Assembly: GCA_030386875.1 (NCBI GenBank) | Contig: CM059575.1 | Location: forward strand, 42,252,859 to 42,316,858 | DNA from: Morinoia aosen | Taxonomy: Eukaryota > Arthropoda > Malacostraca > Amphipoda > Talitridae | Direction of reading: 5' to 3' | Length of the DNA: 64,000 nucleotides | Shown: piece after piece, positions 45,219-55,316 of the stretch | Layout of the letters: each line of letters begins with the position of its first letter | How positions within the stretch are numbered: position 1 is the first letter of the stretch | Translations under genes and position numbers: made by a program | Notes under the pieces: model-generated | Database searches by the model: none | What the model saw: only the letters and a program-made list of their open reading frames with translations | What the model was told of the DNA's origin: nothing

Positions 45219-45222
45219 TTAA

Positions 45223-45630
45223 AGAGAAGATAACTACACAATTGAGACCCAAGCTCCGAGGAGCTCGGGCCGCCGCCCAACTTACTTCACCAAGTCCTGT
45301 ATCAATCAATATCCCCAACTTCCTTCCCTTCACCAAGTTCAATAATTCAATGATTTGGTACTAATAAACGTGGTAAAGAAAACGCATAAAATTTTCAATA
45401 TATTGAAGGCTAACACTATGTCGGACTGCCTTTACGTTTTTCAGAGGGCATAAAATTTTCCGGGTCTTTGATAAATTTACCTTACGTGACACCACTAAAT
45501 GAAGTCCGACTCTGGCATCTCTGAATAAAGTAGGGTACGGGTTTACAAATGAAGATTGATTTTGACTGGCTTTAAAGACTTCATCGAAAGCTTTTGCACC
45601 TACGTCTGGAATGTAAGTGTTGAAATCAGT
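45223..45630. other. No gene recognised
   Basis: About 400 bp between the TTAA MITE and SINE copy 3. A 93-codon minus-strand frame (45361-45642) has no known motif and partly overlaps the SINE target duplication. Confidence 0.45.
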
Positions 45631-45641
45631 GGATATTTCCA

Positions 45642-46017
45642 TATTAGATTAGATTAGATTAGATTAGATCATTAGTTAGTTTAAGCCTCCCTATCCTCAA
45701 CAAATGAGATCCAAAGAGAGGAAGGAAGAAGTCACCATTGAGGATGGAGTTAAAGGAACGTGGAATTTATGCAGAAAGGGCATAGAAACAGTAAGATGAG
45801 GAAGAAGTTAATGAAACAAGATCAAAGTTGAAGAAGAAAGTAGTAGGTGCTGTAAAACAGGACAGCAGTGATCCGAAAAAAAAGTTTGTCTGTAACAAAA
45901 CAAAAACCTGTTATTTTAACAAAAAGAAAGCCTACCTAACCTTTAGCTTGGGCCCTCACATTGTCCCCCTGGGAGAGGTAATTCCCATAGATATAATATT
46001 TCTATTCCCCTGAGGGG
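45642..46017 (-). mobile_element. SINE-like element, copy 3
   Basis: Minus-oriented. The tail (ATTAG/GATTA)n is at 45642-45670 and the head ends at 46017 (CCCCTGAGGGG on the plus strand). It is flanked by GGATATTTCCA (45631-45641) and GGATATTTTCA (46018-46028), an 11-bp duplication with one mismatch. Confidence 0.9.
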
Positions 46018-46164
46018 GGATATTTTCAGAGGAATTTTAAAATTTATTTCTGCGGTCTGAATTTTTGCACGCATGGGCATTGGGCACTAATGGGATCTCA
46101 TTCATTTAGAGCTGTAGTAAATAAAATTTTAATTGAAAATTTAACCCTATATATCAACGTAATC

Positions 46165-46350
46165 AGAGAACTTGCTCATCACATCCAATAGATACATATT
46201 TAACATAAAAACTGCTCAAATTAACGAGTGGTTATGTCAATTCTTAATTCAACTTAGGGTTGGATTAATTTAAACTTGAATTTAATTAATTCGCACTTGA
46301 CTTGGATTAAATTGAACTTGACTTGGATCAATTTTAAGTGAAAAAGGTGT
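46165..46350. repeat. Third, partial copy of the fold-back arm
   Basis: Matches 14277-14366 plus 14627-14760 of the palindrome (CTTGCTCATCACATCCAATAG, ATTAACGAGTG, ACTTGACTTGGATTAAATTG, AAGTGAAAAAGGT), but without the 260-bp insertion seen there. A single arm with no partner nearby. Confidence 0.82.
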
Positions 46351-46557
46351 AGAAGTGCTTTAGATAATTTTTTACAGGTGGAGTAATTTGAAATACTAGT
46401 GGACTATTTTGTGTTCCGGTTGTCATTCTTTCCGATATTATTTGAACATCAGTTGCGGAAGGTGGTGAACATTTGTTTGCACGAGCACGAGCTCTCATCA
46501 GAGTTGTAACCTGCAGTAAATCAAGGCTAAATAGTTACTTTCGTGTACTCGTGAGAT

Positions 46558-47265
46558 TGTTTCATTATTTTTGGGTCGAAGCATTCAATAAACAACATTC
46601 GAAATCTAGATCTAACTCTTACAGTTGGGATTGATAAAATTCACCCATCAGAAAAAGTAATAAATTTAGGTATTTGGTTCGATAGAAACATGTCCTTCAA
46701 ATCCCACGTTGATAAAACCTGCAACGCAATTCATGGGACTTTATTGTTTTTTAATCGTATAAAAAATATGCTTGACGAAGAATCTAGATTGTTGGCCGTT
46801 CATTCTTTGGTCTTATCACGTATTGACTACTGTAGCCTGGTCTGGGGAGATATATCGACAGATCTTCAGAAAGACCTACAAAAATGCATGAATTTTGCAG
46901 CAAAGGTTGTATGCAACGGTAAATTCAAAAAGAATGACCACGTAACACCTCTCCTGAATAAACTTGGCTGGGCTCCGATTCGGGAAAGGTTTCTGGCACA
47001 CAAAGCCCAATACGTTTTCTCCTCTTTATATCTTCCTCATAGCAGTGCTGAGATAGTGGAATTCCACTCCCCTACAGTCACGAACCAAAAGCCGAACAGG
47101 AGACGTGATGTCTCAATGAAATACCGTTCATCTAACATCGGGCAGAAAGCTCTGTCAGTATCAGGCGCCTTACTGTGGAACAGACTTCCCCAGAGCTTCA
47201 AAACCCCTCAAACACTAAGAGAATTCAAAACTAAAATGGCTCTCTATCTTGCGTCAACACAATAA
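46558..47265 (+). pseudogene. CR1-like LINE reverse transcriptase, C-terminal part
   Basis: A single open frame of about 235 codons, 5'-truncated. It opens FIIFGSKHSINNIRNLDLTL with INLGIWFDRNMSFKSHVDKT, the usual RT thumb. IDYCSLVWGDI and AAKVVCNGKF follow, and then WNRLPQSFKTPQTLREFKTK, the characteristic CR1/Jockey-type ORF2 C-terminus. It ends at TAA 47263-47265. No RNase H follows. The open frame suggests it is younger than most relics here. It differs in strand from the RT scrap at 36.1 kb. Confidence 0.85.
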
Positions 47266-47389
47266 GTGTGAACTGCAGTACGTGCTGGAAGAGAAGTCAG
47301 GAATTTTTATTGCTAGTTATCTTCTCTCTCGCTACATTATACAACAATCGAGAAAGATTTATGATATGCACATGCAATATGACTGCCCG

Positions 47390-47480
47390 TACACGAGTAT
47401 TAGGTATATGTACGTATGTACGCACATGTATGTGCGTATGTGCTATGGATATAGGTGTACGTATGTGCGTGTCTGTATGT
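47390..47480. repeat. TG/TA-rich low-complexity repeat
   Basis: Alternating GTACGTATGTACGCACATGT and GTGCGTATGTG motifs follow the CR1-like coding end. Possibly the decayed 3' microsatellite of that LINE. Confidence 0.55.
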
Positions 47481-47540
47481 TTAGAACATATTCCCCTTTA
47501 AAAATGTTCATGTTGATCCTGTGTGACGCAGTGTCGTCCC

Positions 47541-48458
47541 TAAAGCCCCTTTCACACAGAGCGTGAAATCACGCTGCGTGTAAAAAATCACACTGCGTGA
47601 TTTCACGCCGACCCTAAGCGGACATAGATTATGTACACTTCTATTCACACACGACAGGTTTTCACGCAGCGTGAAAGTTCACGCCTGATGCCGAGCGTGT
47701 GTCTGCTAAAAACGCAACGTGAAATTTTACGCAAAAGTTTAGCTTTCAATGGTGTTCAAGTCTACCTTGCACACTGTGCGTGTTTTCACGCCGCCTCGTA
47801 GTGCGGTTCAGAGAGTGGGTCAGAGTGGATGTGTGGATGAGGTCAGAGTGGATGTGTTGTGTTATTGTTTATTTCTTACATATCTTTTATATGGATTGGA
47901 ATACTAAGTAAAAGTTTTTTATACTTAAGAAAGATTTTTTTTAATATTGCCATTATTACAACCTACTTACTTAGCAAGACCGAAATACTATACCTGAGGG
48001 TTAAAGCCAGTTTTTCGATAGCAGGTACAGCATCCCTAATCTGCATGTTGTTGCGGGTTAATTTGCCTTGGACGTGCGACAGCAATTCGTCAAAACTTTC
48101 GGCAGACATACGGAAGTAATTGAAGAATTTGGCTTCATCTTCCCTTAATTTTGCAAATAGTGTGGCAAATTCTCCTTCTTGCGCCTTGAACTGACTATCT
48201 TATGTACCCAGCACCGCCTTCTTCTCTTCCTTTGCTGTCTTTTATACAGCAAGTATAAAAGGAGAGTTTTCTTTACTTTACTCTGACCAGCCATTATTAC
48301 CCAGTCCACAAACACTCGTGAGCACTCTCGGAGAACAGCAATGCAAAACTGACAGAATCAAGCGTAAAAAATGCCTCGTGTGAACGATTCAACGTGAAAT
48401 CCCGCTGCGTGATTTTTACACGCTGCGTGATTTCACGCTCTGTATGAAAGGGGCCTTA
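47541..48458 (-). mobile_element. Harbinger-type deletion derivative
   Basis: The ends are inverted repeats of about 65-70 bp (TAAAGCCCCTTTCACACAGA on the left; TAAGGCCCCTTTCATACAGA read inward on the right), followed by several CACGCTGCGTGA subterminal motifs. The interior holds the first part of a Harbinger transposase only, so most of the coding region was lost. The target duplication could not be resolved: the T-A-A at the borders is inverted rather than direct. Confidence 0.75.
47945..48260 (-). pseudogene. Harbinger transposase N-terminal fragment
   Basis: Minus-strand translation: EGEFATLFAKLREDEAKFFN then YFRMSAESFDELLSHVQGKL, then MQIRDAVPAIEKLALTLRYS. This is the N-terminal pattern of PIF/Harbinger nucleases (...FFNYFRMS...F..LL......I..........I...ERLA.TLR.L). 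An in-frame stop precedes it near 48200, and the DDE catalytic part is absent. Confidence 0.78.
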
Positions 48459-48914
48459 CACTCTTCCAGTATGCTTCGGCCACACCATTTGAGGTTGTTT
48501 TGACTTTCTCGTTTTGCCCCAGCAATGTTGATAATGTTACGGTTAGCATTGTACATCGGTCCCTCTCATCTATTTTGAATCCGGTGAATTTTTCTGTGCC
48601 AAAGTTTGTAGTGTACGAAATTTTAATTTTTCCGTTATTGTAAAATCTTTCATTTCATCCGTACCAGGTATTTTAGCTCACTAGTTGATACAAAACAATG
48701 TAAAATTGCCTCTAACATCAACCTAGCAGTCAAAGTTGCAAATTAATTTTGGACCTACCCGTTTTACTTTCAACCTTTAATCCCTCATTTCACTAGTTCC
48801 AACGTTCGCAAGCTTAAATTTCAATATGGAAGTGCACCAACTGGAGTGTTCTTAACAACGCATCACATGTACAATGTTTTCTGGACCCCTTGAAATATAA
48901 TCCAGTGTTAAAAT

Positions 48915-49475
48915 CAGACCAACACAACGGAGGGAATGCATTTATCTACGTACTTTTCTCCCAATTATTTGTTTCATTATTATTATTATTATTATATAAG
49001 AAAGTTTTAGCCTCCCTTAACCACGACAAAGATGTTCCAAGAGAGGAAAGAGGAAGGCACCATTTAGTATGGAGTTGAGGGAACGCGGAATCTATGCACA
49101 AGGTGCACCGAAACAGTAAGCTAGGAAAGAAGTTCATGAAACAAGAAAAAAGTAGAAGAAGAAAGTAGTAGGTGCTGAAAAACAGGACAGCAGTGAACCG
49201 AAAAAAGATGGTCCGTAACAAAAAAAAACCTATTTTATTACAACAAAAAGGAAGCCTACCTAACCTTTAGCTCAGGCCCTCACATAGTCCCCCTGGGAGC
49301 GCCAATTCCCAATTATTTGTTTCAAAACTTAACCGATATAAATATTACGATCCTCATGTATTTGATATCAACACAATGGAAGGAATGCATTTCCTTTGTA
49401 CTTTTCTCCCAACCATTTGTTTCAAAATCAACCAATATAAATATTACGATCCTCATGTATTTGATCTCAAGTCAT
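48915..49475 (+). repeat. Tandem repeat of about 98 bp, split by a SINE
   Basis: Two units with GGAATGCATTT, GTACTTTTCTCCCAA, ATTTGTTTCA and ATATAAATATTACGATCCTC lie at 48915-48976 plus 49325-49372, and at 49373-49470. The SINE at 48977-49307 interrupts the first unit. A more diverged relative is near 50880-50975. Confidence 0.72.
48977..49307 (-). mobile_element. SINE-like element, copy 4, 5'-truncated
   Basis: Minus-oriented. The tail is (TAA)n at 48977-49002. The head is cut at GGGAGCGCCAATT, and the roughly 30 bp of hairpin head are missing. A perfect 17-bp duplication CCCAATTATTTGTTTCA lies at 48960-48976 and 49308-49324. The loss of the 5' end with a full target duplication indicates incomplete reverse transcription at insertion. 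Confidence 0.9.
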
Positions 49476-49479
49476 GGTC

Positions 49480-51120
49480 TTAACTTTAAGGTACCCGAAA
49501 GTACTTTTCGCTCATATTGAAGCTTTTTGAAAATGCGACGTAGTTAATTAGCAACTTTTTACTTTCCTGCGCTCGTGCGTACATTGGTGTTCCAGCTATG
49601 TAGCAAATATTACGGACTCGTGATCCAATAACGCGCACCTTAACAAGAGTATTTTCAGCTATGTGTCACAGGGATTATGTGTTCTTAGTGACTCACATTC
49701 TTCTTGCATTTCCAAACCCAAATTAATTACCGCAAAGAGAGAGAGGATGTTAAATATGAGGGTATTTTAGTAACTACTTTCTCTACTTCGGTCTCATTGA
49801 AACATTTAAAAAAGGCCTGGGATTTGACGAATGTCATAACTTTAAAGATCATCATTTTAATCTTTTTATTCTGGTCTCAAATTGCTGTCGTAAGCTTTTT
49901 GTGGTAAACTCTTCTTACCTTTTTATTCTCGTGAATACACTACGACAACACTAATTTTAGATAGTTAACTTTTGTACGGTTCCACCTATGTTGAAAATAT
50001 TACAGCTAGCAATGTAAAACAATACTTTTCATGTCTTTAACCCCGATGAACTCTTTGCGCCAGTACTATTAGCTTAAGTAAGAAATATCATAACCATTTT
50101 GTGTTTCGTTATAGCAAATATTATCGTTGGGACACCCTACATAGGGATGAAAGACCGGATGTGGGTTTTCACCGGATGTAGGATATAAACAAATGTGAAG
50201 CGTAACCAAATGTAGAGGCATGACCGGATACGGGGCATCACCGGAGGAGAGGGTGAAGTGTTGTCGGATGGGCGAAAGGAGTTTTTGGATTTTGGAGTTG
50301 ATAATTTTTTAGAAAAATAATAAGCTCCATTTCCATTTCGAGGCACCACAGATGAAGTACTACTAATTGTGGAAAAGCAACCTTCATTCCGCTGCATGAA
50401 ACCAACAGTTGTGATGCTCATTATAGTCGACAGGAATAAATAAGATCAATATTAGAATGACTTAGCGAACGTAAAATAAGATAAATTTTCACTTTCTAGC
50501 AAAATTTCAGAAATTGAAACTTAGAAATTGAAACACAGAATCTTAAACTTAGTGCCGCACTCCAAATGCAAACGATCATTTTATACATATTATTTTTTTA
50601 TTAACTTGTGCTTCTCTCTAAATCCTGTGTCGACAATTATCATGTGTATTACAATAACCATGTCTGAATAGCAATTAAGGATCTAAATCATATGTTTCAA
50701 CACTTGACATGGGTATTACGATAACCATGTATAAATAGCAATTAAGGGTCTCTATTATAATGTATTTGAATGCATTTTTCGCTTTCATTTTTCAATACTT
50801 GTGCGCATTAATGAAAGCGTTTTTCAAATGAGCGTCGCGAGGATTGTGCTCTCTTAGTTCAAAATCAGATTAGGCAAGGAAAGGAACTCAATTTTGTTGT
50901 ACTTTTCTATCAAACATTTTGTTTCAACATTCTACACGGGTATTCGATACCAATGTGTTATAATCATTTAAGGATGTTAATGTTAAGGTGTTTTAAAAAC
51001 CGATGTATCGACATTTCATGTTTGTACTTTATTGGAAATAAAAGGTTTTTCTTTCTTTTCTTTCTTGTGCGCAGTTGAACGGTTAGCCAAAAAGTGACCA
51101 ACTATCAAAGCTGACTCTCT
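49480..51120. other. Old diverged repeats, no gene recognised
   Basis: AT-rich DNA. Short repeated phrases occur: TATTACAATAACCATGT with AATAGCAATTAAGG at 50646-50690 and 50708-50750, and variants of TATGTTGAAAATATTACAGC at 48510, 49590 and 49990. Near 51040-51075 GGAAATAAAAGG followed by a pyrimidine run resembles the end of the satellite-bearing repeat at 2.2 kb. No coding sequence was recognised. Confidence 0.5.
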
Positions 51121-51148
51121 GAGCTTAGGAAGAGTAGTAGTAGTAGTA

Positions 51149-51545
51149 ACATAGGTTTGCTAGCGCTTCAGTTATTTGAACTATATCGCACCGAAGGTCA
51201 CATAATTTAATCGGTATCAGGCTTTTCCGATTTACCACGCAAGGTGAACATTTACATTATATGAACATCAAAAATTACAGGATCATGATTTAATTACAAC
51301 TCAAGATTATAATTGTCTCGCCATTGAAATTTTGTACATAATACAATACATCCGAATCACTGGGCAGCCAAACCCCTTAGGGGGTTTCAGCTGCCCACCC
51401 ATTTATGGCCGGACGCCTTACCCACGCTGAAACCCCCCAAGGTACCAACGAAGCGCGTCCGGCCATATTATAGTTTCTTCATCTACAATCTTCCAAAAGA
51501 CTTCAAACATATAAATCTTTTCGTAGTTCTCAGCGTACAGAGGTA
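51149..51545 (-). other. E1 3' UTR and TAC-repeat tail
   Basis: About 400 bp of untranslated sequence. It includes the pair AACCCCTTAGGGGGTTTCAG and CTGAAACCCCCCAAGG (about 51371-51445), which can form a strong stem, and a repeated GGCCGGACGC/GCGTCCGGCC. Such a stem may serve as the RT recognition structure. The element ends in about five TAC repeats at 51134-51148. Confidence 0.6.
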
Positions 51546-54500
51546 CTATAATTTGTTCATAAGAGACGAGTCAGAGAGATAACTAATAAGCCGCCAATGA
51601 TTAAAACGTCCACGAGTCGGTTCTCCCAACATCTTACGCAAGACAAAATCAGAGTCAGCGCCCTGTAAACCAGGGTAATAACGAGAACGTACATCGGAAT
51701 AATGAAGGCACTCAACCAATATATGTTGCACCGACAGCGGCACCAAGCAGCGATCGCAAAGAGGGGCCGGGCGACGCTCCATTAAATGACCATGAGTGAG
51801 GCGGGTATGACCTATCCTCAGTCGACATAGGAGGACTTCTACGCGGCGGTTGAGGCATGCTGAAGAAGGCCAGGCTCGGACACTGCTCTTAATCTTGCGT
51901 AGCTTGTTGTCTTGAGTGTTTTCCCGCTGTCGCTGCCAGAGTTGGGTTAATGCAGCTTTAATTATAGGGTAGTAATCTCGAGCGGGTACTCTGGTATTTG
52001 TTGGGTTAGCAGCAGAGGTTGCAGCATTTCGCGCTAACTCGTCTGCCCGATCGTTGCCACGCACATCAACATGGCCAGGGACCCAGCATAGAGTTACAAG
52101 TTTTGGGGAGCTTGCAAGTCGCAAAAGGCTAGACATTATTTCAGAAATTATTGGATGTGTGGAGTTGTAGGATCTCAGTGACTGGAGGGCAGCTTTAAAA
52201 TCGGAGAACACCACATAAGAACCCGAAGCAGGCCGCTCCTCAATCATGCGGAGTGCGGCACGGATGGCGATCAGCTCCGCAGAGTAGATTGACGTTTCAG
52301 GCAGCAGTTTTTCCTCCACCACTCCGCCATCAGAAACTGCAGCACAGCCCACTGCGTCATCCGTTTTAGAACCGTCAGTGTAGACATGAAAAGCTCCCTC
52401 GTGGTCAGTGTGAAGGTGATCTCGGAAAATATGTCGCAGTATGGATCTTGTCATCATCTCTTTCTTTGGGTATTGCGGTCCTGGACAGAAAGTCTGAATC
52501 GGAATTTGCCAGGTTGGCTCTTCCAGAGTGAGGGCACGCTCAACTTTGAACGAGGGCAACTGCGCCATCTCTGCTAGTGCTTCGTAGTCAGTAGAGGAGG
52601 GGACATAATACGGAAACAACTCCTCCCGACCCCATACTCCCTCCATCACGCTATTCCACGTGGCCGTGAAAGGTAGTTGTCTGAGTCGTACAACATACTG
52701 TAGAGTAAGCTGTACTCGGCGAAGTTGCAAGGCTGGTTCACCGCAATCCACCAATAAGCTAATCACCGGTGATGTCCGAAAGGCCCCCGCACACAGCCTC
52801 AGAGCAGAGTTATGGATTGGGTCCAGGAGTGATAAGCACGATGGGCTGGCACTCTGGTAGACGACGCAGCCATAATCAATTTTGGCACGAACGGTGGCTC
52901 TATAAAGTCGCAGCATGGTTGTTCGATCAGCACCCCATGTTAAGCTGGACAGGCATTTCAGGAGATTCAGAGCTTTAGAACATCTTCCTTTTAAAGCCAG
53001 TATATGAGGTCTCCATGACAGTTTATTGTAGAACAACATGCCCAGAGAGGAGGCTGTGGGTGAGACGTTGACCAACCTATCACCGAGAAAGAGCTCAGGA
53101 GTAGGTTCATTAGTGCGACGGGGCTGCACATGGAGTGCCACAGTCTTTTCAACTGAAAAGGAGAAGCCTCGCTTGTCGGCCCAGGCTCCAATGCGGTTAA
53201 TGGCTTCCTGTACTCGACGAGTCAGGGCGGGTAGGTATCTAGAGGATGCATATAGCATGAAATCATCCACGTACAAGGAAAACGAAACATGCCTTGGTAG
53301 GTCCTTCGTGATGGTGTCCATTGCAAGTAGGAAGAGCGTGCAGCTTATAACGCTGCCCTGAGGTATCCCTTCGTTCTGAGTCATCAGGGCAGAAAACCGT
53401 GTGCCCACTCTAACCCTAAACCGACGTTCTCTTATAAACTCGCGTACATACATTGCCATGTGACCTCGTACACCAATCTTATGCAGTTGCTCCAATATCC
53501 CATATCGCCAGGCAGTGTCATAAGCCTTCCGCAAATCGAAGAAGACGCATATAGTGTGTCTTCCTTCAAGTTCCTTGGGCACGCTCTTTAACAATATGGT
53601 TCTGCAGTCTGAGGAGGGCATCCGTAGTTCCACGAAGAGATCTGAACCCAAACTGAACTGGAGAGAGATGATCTCCGGCCTCCAAAAAGCGCATCAATCT
53701 AATGTTGATTATCTTCTCCAGTACCTTTCCCACACAGCTTGTTAGGGCTATGGGGCGGTAACTAGATGCTTCAGTGGATGGTTTATTGGGTTTCAAGAAG
53801 GCAAGTACTGTGGCTAATTGCCATTCTGTAGGATATACATGGGTTGTCCAGATTTTATTATACAAATGAAGAAGGTAGGTGATTGCTGATGAGTGCATTT
53901 TCTTTAGCATCTTGTAGTGGATGCCATCTGGTCCAGGGGATGTATTCTTACATTGTCGGAGTGCACGATACAGTTCAAGGTACGTTATGGGTGAATTGTA
54001 TGGATATTGTTCATCCGATGCAAAATTAAGGTGAGATTGTTCTTGGCGCTGTTTGATGATCTGGAAGCCGGGTGTATGGTGCCTTCCGTTACTGACGTCG
54101 GCAAAATGCTCCGCCAGCAAGGAGGCAACGCGATCCTGGTTCATGGTGATCTCTCCGTTGTCCGTGAGGCAAGGTAGGGCATGTCCGCTTCGTCCTCTCA
54201 TCTTCTGACCTCTCTGCCATATTTTTGGAGTTGGCGTGTCAGCGTTTAACGTGGATGCGTACCTTTGCCATGATTGTTTCCTGGCCGTATCCTTCACAAA
54301 CTGTGCTCTTGCTCTGGCTCTTTGGGAGAGTATCTTATCAGCAAGGTTGTGGCTCCGTTGGTACCGGCGTAAGGCCCTCTTTCGCTCAAAGTTAGCCTGG
54401 GCACACTCGTCACTCCACCATGGGACTCGATGATTCACTTTCCCTCCCTTCGAGCGGGGTATAGCAATAGATGCGACAGTTCGAATAGTGCTAGTAAACC

Positions 54501-55316
54501 TCTCTAGCGCCTCGTCCACAGTGGTCTGGTCCTCACCATCTTCCAAGGCTGTCAGAGCCTCGAAAGCTTCCCAATCAGCTCGTTTAAGTAAGTAGTGAGG
54601 CTCCGAGTTGAAAGGGAGGTAGGTGGGGAAAGTCACCACCACTGAAAAGTGATCACTTCCATGGGCGCCATCCATGACAGTCCACCGAGCATCTGGGTAA
54701 CAGTCTGGGGAGCACAAACTGATATCTATTGCGGAAGTAGTCCCGGTTTGGACGTGGAAGTGAGTCATACTTCCCGTATTCAACAGACATAAATCTGTGG
54801 TAGCAAGGAGTCGTTCCACTTCTCTGCCCTGTTGATCGATGCTGTTGTTACCCCACGCAGCATGCTTCCTATTCCAATCACCGCCCACCACAAAAGGTTC
54901 CGGGAGTTGCTTTATCACGTCCAAAAGCTCTTCACATGTAGCTATGCGAAGAGGAGGGATGTACAGATTACATACTCTAAACGGTGCAGTAGCAGTCTCC
55001 ACTCGGACAGCCATCACCTGCAAGCGTGAATTGATGGGCAGCCTGTAATATGGGAAACTCTGCTTCACAAAGATTGCCAGTCCTGTTCCAGGAAGAGGAT
55101 TATTATTTATAAAGTTTCTACTTGGTAGTGCTTAAGTCGGGGCGGAGCACTGCCTCCGAGCATAGTTTCCTGGAGGAGTACACAAGCTGGTTGAAGTTCT
55201 AGTAGGATAGCATGGAGATCACCGTAGTTACGTCGCAAGCTGCGACAATTCCAATGAATGATGGTAAAAGCCAGTCTGATAAAAAAGTTACAGTTGTTAC
55301 TTCTGAGGTGGTGCAC
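51546..55316 (-). pseudogene. E1 ORF2: endonuclease, RT, RNase H, zinc motif
   Basis: About 1250 codons in three blocks. The first (55316-55107) starts the AP-type endonuclease (IIHWNCRSLRRNYGDLHAIL, LLQET). After a one-base shift near 55110 the second block (55068-53566) has VVGGDWNRKHAAWGNN, SAIDISL and HGSDHFSVVV, then the RT start (PGPDGIHYKML, YRPIALTSCVGKVLEK, PVQFGFR). After a second one-base shift near 53575 the third block (to 51546) has FFDLRKAYDTAWRYGI, GIPQGSVIS and SLYVDDFMLY. It then has RNase H (HVYTDGSKTDDAVGCAA, SIYSAELIAI, VVFSDFKAAL, WVPGHVDVRGNDRADELA) and CDRCLVPLSVQHILVEC. All catalytic residues are retained. The start codon is unclear (GTG at 55316 or lost ATG). It overlaps the ORF1 end. 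Confidence 0.93.

Noticed and set aside
47541-48458. 3-bp TAA target duplication for the Harbinger derivative
   Set aside because: TAA on the left and TTA on the right are inverted relative to each other, not a direct duplication, so the claim was dropped.
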